64,000 nucleotides of DNA from Paralichthys olivaceus (taxonomy: Eukaryota > Chordata > Actinopteri > Pleuronectiformes > Paralichthyidae), in NCBI RefSeq assembly GCF_024713975.1, contig NC_091111.1, forward strand, positions 17,388,501 through 17,452,500. The letters are read 5' to 3'. This document shows positions 13,304 to 26,123 of this stretch, in pieces (the first letter of the stretch is position 1; every line of letters starts with the position of its first letter). Made by a program: the position numbers and the translations under genes. The notes below the pieces were generated by a model, which was not told the DNA's origin, made no database searches, and saw nothing but the letters and a program-made list of their open reading frames with translations.

Positions 13304-16300
13304 GTGTAATTAGACATGAAGCTCCCAGGGTTACTTTTCATAATGTCACCTAATAACAGATCATCAGATTATCACACATGATAATCCTGTGGACCACATG
13401 TCCTTAATCTGACTCCTTTGACTAAGTACATTGTGTGTGTGTGTGTTTGTGTGTGTGAGTGTGTGTGTGTGTGTTTATCCTGATTGTGAACTTTTGGGGC
13501 AGATAGTCGAGCGTCTCTGTGCTTCTTGGAATAAAATCTCCTACAGTACCATACGCACAGCCACTGGTGGTTCCAGTGTGAGTCCTTGTCCCTGCTGTCC
13601 TTAATCCACGGTGTGCTCAGGTGTCTCACATGTCCAGACAGGAGCTGCGGTCACTGTAGCCTAAAATGTCAGCTCTCCCTTCAAACACGCCGACACTGCC
13701 GCCGATCAGAGAGTCTGAGTCTGACCTGCATTCATTACTTGCTCTGATTCATATCCAGTCAATAAGTCAGCCGTGCAGAATGACTGCAGTCTATATAAAA
13801 CTGTGGCTGTGGCCGGGACTGTCCAACACGAGACGACGTCACAGGATCAGTTTACTGAGCAGCAGCGAGCAGCCTCGGGGAGATTTTATTTTCAGTGTCA
13901 CTTCTGCAGGAACAATAGAAAGTGACAAGCTGACTCGTTGTACTTTTTCATTTTGTGACGTTCTGAGTAGTTTAAAAGCATTACAGTCTTTTACTGTCCC
14001 TGTTTTGGTTTTATTCACTTTACCCTGAACCCACCACCGCGTTTTAACATCTCCCAGAGCAGCGGCGTGGGTGTGATGCATTCAGGTGTGAGTGAAAATC
14101 AGTGTGTGTAGGTGGAGAAGAGCGAAAGAGTCCTGGAATAACACAGAGATTTTACAGTTTGTGTCAAAACACAAAATGTGCTGTGACTGAATTACATTCT
14201 GATCAGGATCAGTGTCATGATACTGAGAGAAATATTATTTCTGATGAAACATCACCTATTAAAGAATTTAATTAATGTTAAATGTAAGCAACTTAATTTG
14301 TTATAACACACTTACATTTTTTTCCACCAGCGTTTAAATGTTAGAGAGGTTTGATGTGTATTCAGAACAAACTCAGCTCACAATTAAAAAAAACGAAAAA
14401 GGTCAAAACTCCCTCAAACTGGCCGAACTAAAAGTGACAGAGTGCTCATGCTGCACTTGTTTCCAGCTCCTCTCTTTAAAAGCAGCGTAAGCACATGCTC
14501 GTTGTTGCCTCGTCTGTAGGATGCGGCTCATTGTCTTTGTGAGTGAAGGTACGAGGTCTGGGAAAGTCCCATGGGACGGAGCTGATGAATATCCTGATCC
14601 TCTGCCCTTCAGCCTGAGTGTGAGGCTGCTCGTGTTTCTTCTCCCTGAACTGGGCGGCTGCTGAGTGAGTCTCCTCTTCCACCCCGAGGAGGAAGATGAT
14701 TAAGGAGAAGAGTGTTTCCCGTCTTTGATCCAGCAGTTTCTTGCTGGAAATCTAAGCAGCCTCAAAGTAATGTTTGTGTTGTGAGGAACTGATTCAGCTG
14801 TTTGGTCCAAGACGCTAAAAGTCAAAGGAGACGTATGATGTTATGTCTCCACACCAGAGACAGTGGTCAGAGACATCATGTTTTCATGTTGACCGTCCGT
14901 CCCATTGTTGTGAACGCAGTATCTGAAGAGCACCTTGAGGGAATTTCCTCACATTTGGGACAAACATTAACTTTGACTCAGTGACATTATGTCATTGTGA
15001 TTTCAAAATGTCCGGAACACCTCGAGAGACTGAAACTGCGCTGGTTGTCGGAGGCATACGACCTCAGGGTGGTAATTCTGGTTTGTGTATGTGAAAGGTC
15101 TGCAAAGTTAAAAAGGGAACTCCTCTCCCCCCACGGAAAAAAAACATCATGTGACATAATGGAACCACATTGTCAGGATCCACAGAGTCATTTAAAATAT
15201 AATTTAAAACAAAACTGCATTGAGGAACAAAGACACCCAAAAAAATGTCTGTGAAATTGACCAAAATATAGATAAATAATGTAAATTGTATATAGTCCAT
15301 GGTAATTACTCAACAATAATGAACAGTCAGATGTAGAGGAGGTTTAGCTTCCCTCTGATTGGCTGGTGCTGATATTAACCCACCAACCACAGTGTGCTGC
15401 CTGAGGGGCCATTTTTCTCTCTGGGCTCCCGACCAATCAAAGAGAGGTTTCCAGGCAGAGTCAGGATGGAGAGAGAGAGAGAGAGAAAGAAAGAGGGAGA
15501 GAGAGAGAGGCTGAAAACATCAGCGGAAATTAGCAAAAAAAAAATAACCAATTATAGATAATATCAGAAAGGAAAGCAATTAAATCTGTTCCTCTCTCAT
15601 CTCACACACACACACACACATGTAAGTAGGTCAGAAATGAGCCCTCTGAAGCTGTTTGGTCAGCTGGTGTGTGTGTGCTGTTAGTTAACTGAGGTACAAA
15701 GCTCTGTCTGTGGATCGAACCATAACGTTGCTGCAGCCGTTACGTAGCTGTTCTCGGGCTCCGCCGGACGTGACACCAGCTCAGATTTACAGTCTGGAGT
15801 CCTGTCGGCATCACAGGTCGCGTCATTTCTCTTTCGCTGTTATTTGTGAAGAAACGGTCACAAAATCCAGTTTTGTACATTTTATGTATTTTAGTAGCTG
15901 CTAAATCTGACACGAGTGATTAAACAGCACGTTCAGCCTCACACTTGAGTAATTTTATCTTTAACACTGTGGCATATTCAGCGTCTTTTAACAGTCGTGC
16001 TGTTATGAAACCGGTTTCAGTGCAGAGCTCCTCATAAGGACAGCGTGGACTATTCTTGGATCCACTTTTCTGGGTCAAACCTTCCTCTTTCTCACCGTCT
16101 CTCACATTAGCGATGTCTTTATTTCTGCTCGTCTTGTGTTTACGGTTTCTGGAGCTCCTGAAAGACGACTTTGTGAACGCAACTCTCTATTTCGTTCAGC
16201 ATCTTATTTGCCACAAGGTCCATGAAGCAGCTCCCCTGTAGGTTTCAATGACATTACACAACCTCTGGATTTTCAGTTTTCCAGCTCTGTAAACGCCTCT

Positions 16301-16783
16301 CGCCCAGTTTGACCCACAGTGGAGGTTCTGAGATGTAAATCACATCGGTCAGGCTCGGGTAAATTGCTGAACTTCATTCATCGTTAATTGAGTTGAAAAT
16401 GTGTTGAGAAATGTTAATACAAATTTGGATTTAAGTGGGAACGGGGGAATTGTATTACAGGACAGACGACCCTAATAAACCGAGACTCAGAATAAAAGGT
16501 GGTCGGTGGCAGGACGCCCAGGTGAAGCCTGTGTTGGGAAACACTGGGTTGTTTGGTCGTTTTGTAAAAAGCCTAAAATAGAAGTTGCGTTGTCAGCGAA
16601 CAGAAGAGGGAGAGTTGGCTCGAGGTGCGATGACAGCGAGACAGACGTTTACAGTTTCTACATCTTCTGGTCTTTATACTGTGGAGTTGTTCTTACATCC
16701 TGCCAGCTGAAGTCCGGCCAATCACAGCGCACGTCTAACAACAATGCTCGTTGCCCCATGGGAAAAATTGCCAGTGTTACACA

Positions 16784-16850
<67 letters not shown>

Positions 16851-16975
16851 ACATGTACAAGCATGGCTTTATGAGTAAAATGTCTGTTTCCTGTTTATAT
16901 AGTCGCCTTCCTGTCTAATTAAAGGCGAAAGAAAGCCTGGACATGAGGGAGGTGTGTGTGTGTGTGTGTGTGTGT

Positions 16976-17007
<32 letters not shown>

Positions 17008-17168
17008 ATTTGTGTATTTGTGTGTGTGTGCACGTGTGTGTGTGTGTGTGTGCTGATAAACAGTAAAGAGCTCATCTCTGCTCTCCATCTTTCAGCATGG
17101 AGGACTCCATCACTGAATTATTGATGAATCGAATGTGTGTTTGTGTGTATGTGTGTGTGTGTGTGTGT

Positions 17169-17230
<62 letters not shown>

Positions 17231-18561
17231 TCTCCTCAGTCATGGAATCGGTGGAGGAAGCAGAAACACAACAACACTTAATGCATGTTATGTTTGAGTT
17301 AATGTATTTGCGGTGTTACAAAGAATTTTGCTTTTAATTAAAAATGTATTGAACATGAAATGAATGTGATCGTTGTTGGTTGTTTTTTGGAGTTTTCTTA
17401 AAAACGACACAATCCTTTCATAGAAGAAGACAAACAGAAATATCAGCACATTAAATATGAATGTGTTTATTTTGCAGGGCACAAACTGTAACAAATGTTT
17501 GATTGGATGGGATCGTTAGGATCACGTGAGTCACGGCGTGAACGGGCGTGGAGGGAGGGAAGTCAAATCATCTTGATTGCCCCCTGGTGGCTGGCTGCAG
17601 TGTAGGTCACCTCCAATTTTTCTCCACGATGGTTTCTGTCGTTGTGGTTAGTTCTTCTCACACTGATTGTTTGTTCACGAACAAATCTGCTCTTTGGAAG
17701 GCGTTTTTAAACAATCGGTGTTTTAGCGACATGTGGACGAGCGGCTCAACCACAGAGGAAAACGTTAGTCGAGCTCTCTGTCTCTCCGCCAGACACACGA
17801 GACCTGTCGTCAGATCGTATATTTATAGCCCGCTCACTCGCTCCCAGCAGGCCCCAGCCTCGCCGCGATTGGCTGGCCGGTGCACACGGGCCTGCTCGAT
17901 ACGCTGCGCTTCCCATTATCTTCACTTTCCTGTCAGGAAGGGAGTCAGTCACAGCCAAAACAATTTGAGCACACACTTATGGGCAGATTATACACACACA
18001 CGCACATATATACAAGCCTGGCACTCACACACGGGGCACTCACCTCCTCCAGGAAAAGTGTAATGTGTTTATTAATGCTGTAGTTTCCCTTTTTCGTTGT
18101 CCTCCTAGAAATATTCAAACACTCACCGCACTGGACGTGATGATAGCACATAGAGTAAAGTCAGTTGTAATGATTCTTCATGTGCATTAGAGCTGACGCC
18201 TCGATGGGTTTCCCTCAGATTTGATTCAAATGGTCAGTGGATCTCGAAGATGAACGTTTTTGATTAGTTGTCAATTGGATTTAGATTAAATCAGATTAAC
18301 AGATTCGATTTCAGTGGTCACAGGTAAATTCCATGTGTCCTGAACCTGCCGGAGGTGAACAACTACAGATCACAATGTATAAATAAAGTGAAACACTGTG
18401 CTGTGGCCCTTCGAGCTCTTAAAATGAGATTAGTGTGGATTTTCTTTAATCAGAATCAGAACTGACTCACGGTTAAAGAGCTGCAGTTACAGGAAGGTTT
18501 CTAATGACCTGGTGACGGATTCACATTTACTGTGACCTTAAGAAACCAACAAACATCCTGA

Positions 18562-18599
<38 letters not shown>

Positions 18600-19250
18600 T
18601 GACTCAGATGAAAAGTGAGTCGTCTCTCATGTGATTGTATTGAAGGTCATTTGGGCTCCTCACTGAGTCATCGTCCCTCCTCGTCCTCCTCTTCCTCCTG
18701 TCTTGTCATCTTGTATTTGAATTGATCGGAACATTTTTACCTCTTACTCAGATTTGCGCTGCTTTCATAGACCTGTCTCCAGTCTGTGTTGTTGTTTCTC
18801 AGAAAACTCAGTGACGCAAGAAAATGTATTATTAGTAAAAACCCCGTTGTGAGGAATCTCAGTCGAAGATCAGCAGAAGTCTGGTGATGCAGCAGGAGCA
18901 TAATTGTGAACTTTGAAATAAATCTACGACAGATGAAGAGAATCAGCCTTTTGCACAATCAGAGACCAGATCAGTCGATGCGCTGCGTAACCCGCACCAT
19001 GAATGTTTAATGAGCGCGTTCAATAAAGACACTAAACATTATAAATGTGAGTGTGTTATCAGCTTAAGCACATTGTGTTTGTCTGCTCCTGTGGTTGAGA
19101 TGAAGTTCAGGGATTCACACAGAGGTTTTTATACTGTTTCTAACCAGCCTGTCAAGAGAAAGAGACGTGGGAGGCACGAGAGAGAGAAAATCCATCCATG
19201 ACATGAATCAGCCCTTTAATGAAGATGAAAGAACATGACAAAACACAAAG

Positions 19251-19302
<52 letters not shown>

Positions 19303-19748
19303 GACAGCTATCGAAACAAAGAGGCTTTCTGTAAAGACCTGCTGCAGACGCATCCACTCTGAAGGACTCCACTGTACTCTCTGCATGTGTGTGTCTGTGT
19401 GTGTCTGTGTGTCTGTGTGTGTGTGTGTTACAGCCGATGGTGAACAATCGAGTGGACAGTGTGGTATGTACGTGTAATTGAGAATGTATAGGCTGCACAC
19501 AGTTCACACACATACTGTCTTTGTGCAGAGCGTCCAGAGACTGGAATGTGACCGGTATAAAAAGGCCGTGGACCCTGTTTATCCTCCTCGGGCCCCTTTT
19601 TCTTTTTTTTCCTCTCCTGATTCCGTCCTCCTCCTTTTTACATTTTTCTTCATCTCTGCGTTTCCTTCTGTCTCTTGTTCCTGCTCCTCATCTCTCGTCC
19701 TTTCTGCCCTCGGGACATGAGAACATCCATTGACAGAGAAAGGCACAA

Positions 19749-19796
<48 letters not shown>

Positions 19797-20730
19797 AAAT
19801 CTCCACAGTAACCAGAGATGCTTTAACCCAGAGGCATGACATCATATCAGCAGAGTTACCACACAGGCCTGTGTCATACATTATAATTATAAAGTTTACA
19901 CAGAGGGAAAAATGCACATTGCTTCAAAAGGGTTCAAACAAAGTTGGTTTCATGAACTTAACGAAACCCCTCAATCTTTATCGCTGTTGTTTATTTTCTA
20001 GTTTTATTTCCATCTCTTGATATAATCCAGGAGCATTGTTATATTTATATTGTTATCGTCTCCCACTCTTAGTTGTGATGGCCCCATGATGATAGTGAAC
20101 TGATTATATCCAGTATGTTTCTGTGTTTCATTGTTTTATTGATGGTATGTCAAACAAAGTTAAAGATACAAATTCAAATATTAAATTATTTTTAAAAAGT
20201 TAAATTAGTTTTTCACTGTCATTAACTTCACGGTAGCTTCTGTTGTGTTTAAACTTTACTTTTAAAGGTAAAAACATGTATATGTGTTTTGTTTATTAAT
20301 CATTAATCCAGATGTCGTTGTAAAATGTTTTCAGGCGATGGAGAGCAAGCTGCTGGTCGGAGGAAAGAACATCATCGATCACACCAACGAGCAGCAGAAG
20401 ATGCTGGAGATGAAGCAGCAGGAGATCGCTGACCAGGTAAACCTGTGTGTGTGTTTCTGTACTCTTATAGGAGGAGGTTATTATTATAAGAGTTCTCTCC
20501 CGATGTTTTATTCAGACCCTTCTGCTCCTTGTTGTTGTTGTTGAACTTAGAGCTGACGTGTTCATTCTTTCAGACTCGTACGGAGAGGGAGATGCAGCAG
20601 CAGATGTTCGTCCAGGACGAGGAGACGGTGGAGCTGAGGGAGACTTTCACTTCTCTGCAGCAGGAGGTGGAGGCCAAGACCAAGAAACTCAAGAAGGTAA
20701 AATATCTGCAGCTTTATGTACAAAAGGCTT

Positions 20731-20786
<56 letters not shown>

Positions 20787-23613
20787 TCCTTTTATGTTCC
20801 TAATGTGAGTATATCCCTCTTTTATCCCCTGAACCCCTGAACTTTGACCTGGACCCTAATGACCCTCTGCCTCGGACTCGTGCTCCGTACGGACACACAC
20901 TAAAATTTCAGTACCTGAAGGTTTGTCCTGCCGTCCCCTCCTCTCTCCTGGACCTCCCCCTCCCTCCGTACGTCTGTCTGTGTGTATTTCACTCTCCGTT
21001 CATGCTTTCCACGCTGATCCCCTGTTTCCCCCTCGCTGGTCAAATTTTTCAGGAGCTCTCAATGTGTCGCACATTGAAATCCATCAGTGCACAAACCCTT
21101 AAACTCCACATTCCAAACGCTTCCCCGCTCTTCTGGCTCCCCGACCCTGCCGGCAGGACTAACCCCAGACAACCCCTGGTGTGAGTGTGGATGACGATGT
21201 GACTAATGATCCCGTGTTGATTTTTTTGTGCATCTGATGCCCTAACGCCACATGTCTGCCCCCCCCCCACTCTTCTTCCACTGCATGGTGTTGTCACTCG
21301 GAGGAAAAGAAGGAGAATGAAACGTAGAGTTTTTTTTACAGCTCAGGCCTGAGACGCTCAGAGACGAGAGGAACGTTAAGGTCGTCAATGAGCTTGTTTG
21401 CAAATGAATCTGGTCACTGATAAACCTTGTTGTGATTATCTGTTTTTAAAAGCCAATCAGATTTCTACGAGTCCTTATTGAAGGAAAAGATTCACAATTA
21501 AAACAAATCCTGAGCTTCAGTTTTTCAGTGTTTTTTTTTAAAACATCTCATAATAAGAGGTTTGGACCGTCTGCTTCTTAAAGGTCACAGTGTCTTTTCC
21601 CACTGGTCATACTCCAATTCAATCTGAATGAAAGTGTTCTTGAGCTGCAGCGTCCTCTTTAAGACCAGGAAATCAGGATTAAACCACTTGTGTGACGCGC
21701 CATATATTCAGTCACGGGTGGAGTGAAAGAACGATCGCTATGAAAGCTCCGGAGCGCTGCTGGAAAGAGGAGGAGCGAGCTGGAAGGAGGGAGAGCTGCC
21801 ATGTTTCCGTGCTCCCGCTGGCCGCACGTTTCTCCAGTCACCAGTGGCTCCAGTGCTGTTGCCACGGGCAACCAAGCTGCAGCGAACTGGAGACCAGTTC
21901 ACCGGCGACATCTCTCGTCCTCACCCTCTCTGCTTGTCTCCCTCTCTCTCTCTCTCTCTCTTCTCGTAGCTGTACGCCAAGCTCCAGTGCATTAAAGCAG
22001 AGATCCAGGACGTGAACGACGAGCACGTGAGGAGCCGACAGGAGCTGGAACAAACTCAGAACGAGCTCACCAGAGAGCTCAAGTTCAAGTGAGTGGAGCG
22101 AGCGAGCATCGAGTTAAACTGGATTATAGGAAAAAAAAAAGCATAAAAGTGCAGATGCTGTGACTTTTCCCCACATTTATAAAATTCCCCGACGTTCTCT
22201 CCCTCGTTTTCAAATGTTCAAGCGTGATGGTGATGATGATGTTCAGCCTGTGACCAGTGAAGACGTGCTGCTGCTGTGTTGTTCCTGCAGGTATCTGATC
22301 ATAGAGAACTTCATTCCTCCAGAGGAGAAGAACAAGATCATGAACAGACTGACCTTTGACCCCGAGGAGGATCAGTGGAAGTTTCAGCCGCTCGTTCCTG
22401 CTGAAAGGTCGGTTTGATTTAAATACCGGGGGCTCGGTGTTTTCCATCAGTGGCCTGAGGTCAAACTTAACGAGCTCAGATTGTGGTGGTTTGGGGTCAA
22501 AGGTCACGACCCGTCCTTAACCCCCCCCCACTGGAAGACTTTTTAAAATCCTTTTTCACCATCTTTTGTAGAAACTGGTTTGATGTGACAACATTGATTT
22601 CTAATAGATTTTTTTTTCTCATCGATTCCTCCGCCTCTGTCTTTGTTCAGTAAATCCTCTCAGATGAAGAAGAGGCCGTCGTCTGCGGTCGGATACAAAC
22701 GACCCATCAGCCAGTACGCCAGGGTTGCCATAGCGATGGGAGTCCATTCCAGATACAGGGTAGGTGTCTCTGTGTGTGTGTGTGTGTGTGTGTGTAGTTT
22801 ATATACCATATGGACTGTAAATAAAGATGGACGACGTGTCTCCGCTTCCTCCCGCAATCCGGAAATGGAGCCATCTTGCACCGATGACATCATTTAATGT
22901 GCTCGGAAAACGAAACTTACAGGAAAAATGAAAATGTGATAAGAACCACCAAAGTGTGTTTACCATGTTGCCCCCTCTGCTAACACGGAGGAGCCAGGGT
23001 TAATGACCTTTACTGCAGCCCTGACCCTCTGTCGTCTGTTCAGGCTGAGAACATCATGTTTCTGGAGCTGGACATGACTCCTCCGAACACGGCCTCGCTG
23101 GGTCGTTCCAAGGAGCCGAACCAAAGCACCTCTGTGGACAACTCGCCCACCAAGGACCGGGGCGTCCGCAAGTCTCGCTCCTGGTGAGACGAACCCCCCC
23201 GATGACTTCTTCTAATATCGTAGTTTGTAATGTAGTGCACGCATGTTTCGTTCCTTTGTATTCGGGGAAATATCTTTTGCTGCTCATCCTGTATCTTATG
23301 GATGTAAATGGTTTAGAGTCGATGCATCTTTAAACGGGATTATTCAGGATTAGCCACACCCTCTCTGCGTGGTCCTAATCTGAAGGTTTATCTCCTCTTT
23401 TTTTCTGTAATCTCACTAATGTGGAATAATCTCATCAACCTGCGTCTACGCTCCATGTGAAGACAGCGATTTGACTGAATCTGCCGTTTCAGCTCACTTT
23501 TGAATTCTTCTTTTTCCCTTTGCAGGTGTCAGACGCCGAAATCCATCACTTCCTCCTCGTCTAACGTTTCCTTGGCGGCGTGTCACACTGCCACACCCAC
23601 GGCGGCACAGTAA
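11737..23613 (+). CDS. kif3c: Kinesin-like protein KIF3C, complete, 8 coding exons, 736 aa
   Basis: Kinesin-2 family plus-end-directed microtubule motor; mammalian KIF3C pairs with KIF3A and acts mainly in neurons. Exons: 11737-13149, 20335-20436, 20574-20696, 21970-22088, 22291-22407, 22651-22759, 23044-23183, 23526-23613; all junction phases agree. The motor domain (about residues 8-350) has the P-loop GQTGTGKT (97-104), switch I NEHSSRSH (213-220) and switch II DLAGSE (249-254). The neck and an acidic linker (about 385-420) precede a coiled coil (about 425-590). The tail contains [20 protein letters not shown] and ends with a KSRSWCQ motif. That tail, the single large motor exon and the rab10/dtnb neighbours identify KIF3C rather than KIF3B. 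Odd: the glycine-rich loop-11 insertion of mammalian KIF3C is absent ([16 protein letters not shown]). Confidence 0.95.
13252..13300. repeat. CA microsatellite
   Basis: About 24 uninterrupted CA units just inside kif3c intron 1. Confidence 0.92.
13433..13474. repeat. GT microsatellite (interrupted)
   Basis: GT repeat with TT and GA interruptions in kif3c intron 1. Confidence 0.85.
16788..16853. repeat. CA microsatellite
   Basis: Nearly pure CA repeat in kif3c intron 1. Confidence 0.92.
16952..17052. repeat. Compound GT microsatellite
   Basis: GT tracts broken by GCACGT and GTATTT spacers. About 80 bp further on lies a second GT array (17135-17228). Confidence 0.9.
17135..17228. repeat. GT microsatellite
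   Basis: Long GT repeat with two GTAT interruptions in kif3c intron 1. Confidence 0.92.
17561..17640 (+). repeat. Partial interspersed repeat with CTCF-like core
   Basis: Contains CCCCTGGTGGCTGGCTGCAG (17581-17600), found again exactly at 33510-33529 with similar flanks (TCTTGAT upstream, an ACTGCAG-AGG-type run downstream). I recognise this as part of a common teleost dispersed repeat but cannot name the family. The CTCF-like window is 17577-17590. Confidence 0.55.
18564..18597. repeat. GT microsatellite
   Basis: Pure GT repeat in kif3c intron 1. Confidence 0.9.
19252..19300. repeat. CA microsatellite
   Basis: Pure CA repeat; a GT-rich stretch with TCTG interruptions follows at about 19386-19430. 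Confidence 0.92.
19753..19795. repeat. GT microsatellite
   Basis: Pure GT repeat about 540 bp before kif3c exon 2. Confidence 0.9.
20335..20436 (+). CDS. kif3c: kif3c coding exon 2
   Basis: 34 codons (residues 472-505), [20 protein letters not shown] onward. Acceptor TTTTCAG|GCG, donor CAG|GTAAAC. Coiled-coil segment strongly conserved in kinesin-2 B/C chains. Confidence 0.94.
20574..20696 (+). CDS. kif3c: kif3c coding exon 3
   Basis: 41 codons (residues 506-546), [10 protein letters not shown] through KTKKLKK. Acceptor TCTTTCAG|ACT, donor AAG|GTAAAA. Coiled coil. Confidence 0.94.
20697..21969 (+). other. kif3c intron 3
   Basis: A 1.27-kb intron with the CA microsatellite above, a C-run near 21262 and a CT-rich tract leading to the acceptor at 21969. 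No other gene is seen. Confidence 0.7.
20731..20784. repeat. CA microsatellite
   Basis: Pure CA repeat about 35 bp inside kif3c intron 3. Confidence 0.92.
21970..22088 (+). CDS. kif3c: kif3c coding exon 4
   Basis: Residues 547-586, [20 protein letters not shown] through LTRELKFK (last codon split AA|G). Acceptor TCTCGTAG|CTG, donor TTCAA|GTGAGT. Confidence 0.94.
22291..22407 (+). CDS. kif3c: kif3c coding exon 5
   Basis: Residues 586-625, [20 protein letters not shown] through QPLVPAE. Acceptor TCCTGCAG|GTA, donor AAAG|GTCGGT, a slightly unusual donor. Confidence 0.93.
22651..22759 (+). CDS. kif3c: kif3c coding exon 6
   Basis: Residues 625-661, [20 protein letters not shown] through HSRYR. 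Acceptor TTGTTCAG|TAA, donor AGG|GTAGGT. Conserved tail segment of the KIF3B/KIF3C subfamily. Confidence 0.94.
22795..22905 (+). repeat. Interspersed repeat fragment in kif3c intron 6
   Basis: Starts at ATATACCATATGGACTGTAA and runs through AAGATGGACGACGTGTCTCC to ATGGAGCCATCTTGCACC. From memory this is the other part of the same common teleost repeat as the 17.58-kb and 33.5-kb copies. Family name not assigned. Confidence 0.45.
23044..23183 (+). CDS. kif3c: kif3c coding exon 7
   Basis: Residues 662-708, [20 protein letters not shown] through VRKSRS plus two bases of Trp. [10 protein letters not shown] and KSRSWCQ are KIF3C rather than KIF3B signatures. Donor CCTG|GTGAGA. Confidence 0.94.
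23526..23613 (+). CDS. kif3c: kif3c coding exon 8 (C-terminus)
   Basis: Completes Trp708 and adds 28 codons, Ser/Thr/Ala-rich, ending TPTAAQ and TAA at 23611-23613. Acceptor CTTTGCAG|GTG. Confidence 0.93.
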
Positions 23614-25830
23614 AGCTTTAGTGAAGAGGCTTTAGTGGGTTTTTTTCACCGTTTATTTATTTCATTCTTCTGCTTCCTCCTGCTGATTTTCCTCAGAAAC
23701 ATTTCTCAGTGAGGCCCACAGCTGGGATACAAGCACACGCCACGACCTCTGCTGAATCCCGAGAGGTCATAGGCTTTTAACGGGTCGCTAATAAAGGAAT
23801 GACCTCCTGACGGGAAACTAAATGATCTCAGAAACTCTATAAAACATCAGTTCCTCCTGTTCTACGGATTTAAAGACTTCTCCTCCTTCGTCCCTGCATG
23901 TTTGGGACCAAGAGCCTTGGATTATCTTTTAAAACATCTGGCTGCAGAGTTGTTCTGCCCAGACTGGTGTGTATGAGTGTGTTGTGCATACAGGGCTGTA
24001 TGATTGTCTGTTTGTGTTTCTAATTGTGACCAGTTCAGATCTGCGAGCTCACAAACTGCTTGACTCCCCCTGTAGAATATCAATCTGTAAATCTTTCATG
24101 TATTAGTTTTTTTCCTTCCTTACTTGGGTCTGAATCCGTCGTCCGCTCCCTTCGGAGTGTTTGTCTGTGTTGAGCACGTTAGAAGATAATGATAGAACAT
24201 ATGAAATGTGCTGTTGTTGGTCAGATGAGGTACGGTGAAGCCTGAATGATGACCTTCATCATTATACCTGTTGTCTCACATCATTGTTTTTGCCTTATGA
24301 ACATTTAAATTCTGTAGATTCGGAATTTCTATTTGGATCTGGAGTCCACTGAAGATATTTATTTATTCATCAAGATTCATACATTTTAAATCAGAGTAAT
24401 TGTCTAATGCCTGATGCAATGTTAAAGAAAAAGATTCCTGAATCCTCCCCCTGAACTGGGACTGCGCCAAAATCGAATGGCTTCTTCCCCGACCCATCCC
24501 TCCACCAACTTCTGTGTTAATCCTTCTATTGGTTTTCATGGAATCCTGCTAAAGACGAACAAAACGAGACGAAAACAGACACAGACGTCGAACTGTTTCT
24601 GTAAAATACACGAATGGCTGCTGCGATAAGAAAGTCAGTCAAAGCTGTCGCCTGTTTGCTGCAGGTGGACGGAGAGAGTTCATTGTTTTCTTCATGGAGG
24701 TGAAGAGGAGCAGACAGTGGGGGGCACGGATCATCACTGTATTATTGATGCTTCAGATCCTGTTGCAGCTGAACCCCCTGCAAAGTGCAAGAGAGCACAC
24801 AGTCGTCCTCCAGTCAAACTACATTTATCCCCAGTGAGACTGAAACTTTCACATCTTTATTACGCGTCATCGTCGTCCTGTGTGTTTCGAAATGTTTTTT
24901 TTAATCCAAAAATCAAACCATATCATTTATTATGTGTGATGATATGACAGAAGAGTGAATTTGACTGTCAGTCCTGGATCCTGTCACTCCCTGTATCTTC
25001 ATTACGGCTCAATCACTCATTGGAAGCACAAATTGTAAAACAAAAAGAAATATCTCAAAATTTGCCAGAAATGTTGGTGATGTTTTAAAATTACTTGTTT
25101 TTTTCCGACCAAAACCCAAAGATGTAAAAAAAAAAAACACAGAAAACTCTTTGTTTTGGTCAAATTTATCATCAGATGTTGTCTTGATTGAAATCTACCT
25201 CCGTCTTCGACTTTTACTGACTGACACTGAGGATTTTATGTTTATCTTCATGAATAATCCAGAACAGACAGGATCTGAAGTTAAAACAATGATATTCAAG
25301 CAAAATATAAAAAAAAGCCATCGTGTATACGATGCTGAAAACATCTAATTTAAATGTTTAAATCAGTAAATTATTTATTCACACTGTGTCGCCTCTATTG
25401 TGATATTCAATTATGTTCTAAATTTAACTAATGGCAGTTTCTGATGTAAGAACATTTTTGTCATATTATTCAGTAAAAAAAAAAAAAAATCCATGTACGT
25501 TTCCCATCTGTGTCAGGGCCGTGAAATATTGTACAAAAGTGTGTGTGTGTGTGTGTGTGAGGACTGTGGGGGTGGGGAGGAGGGAGGGTGCTGCTGATGG
25601 AAAGAGAGAGGGGGGTGGGGGGGAATGGAAGGATGCAGGAATCCAGAGACACAATCAGGAAGTGACTGTGGAGGAGCCTGTTTCCATGGTAACCTGCAAA
25701 GGGTGTTGGGATGGGGGAGATGCTGGGTTGGGTGGGTCGGGGGGCGTCTCTCTCTCTCTCTATATATATATATATGTATGTATGTAACATGGGGGGCCGG
25801 TGGGGCTGAAAAAAAAATATAATAAAGACA
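23614..25830 (+). other. kif3c 3' untranslated region and downstream
   Basis: Non-coding sequence after the kif3c stop. Candidate poly(A) signals AATAAA lie at 23790-23795 and 25821-25826, so the 3' UTR is either about 0.2 kb or up to 2.2 kb. It includes a GT tract near 25541 and a CT/TA repeat near 25748-25777. Confidence 0.5.
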
Positions 25831-26109
25831 TTGTCACAGCTGCTGCTGCTCCGTCAGTCGTGTTCACTCAACTGAAGAAGAGCCGGTGGTTTAAAATAAA
25901 GAAATTCATAATGAGCTTTGTTTTCCAAAAGAACAGGACCAAGAAAGAACTGTCATATCTGTGAGTGTGTTATTTGGTGCAGCTTGATTGACTTTAACGG
26001 ACTTTGAGATTCAAGCTTCAGAACTAATTTGGCTGATGAGAGCTTTTTATTTAGTCTGTGGTTGAGATGCATGAAGGGCAACAGTCAGTGGATCCTGTCT
26101 GGACTGAGG

Positions 26110-26123
26110 GCGCCCTCTGCTGT
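26110..26123 (-). promoter_or_regulatory. CTCF-like motif
   Basis: GCGCCCTCTGCTGT matches the reverse complement of the CTCF core (SYGCCMYCTRSTGG) at 13 of 14 positions. It lies between the convergent 3' ends of kif3c and tlr5s and faces the plus-strand motif at 10151. Confidence 0.35.

Larger units (their letters stand above)
13150..20334 (+). other. kif3c intron 1
   Basis: A 7.2-kb intron dense in CA/GT microsatellites (13252, 13433, 16788, 16952, 17135, 18564, 19252, 19753). It contains a partial interspersed repeat at about 17561-17640 with a CTCF-like core. A CCAAT plus TATA-like segment lies at 17815-17890. No coding exon was recognised. Confidence 0.75.
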
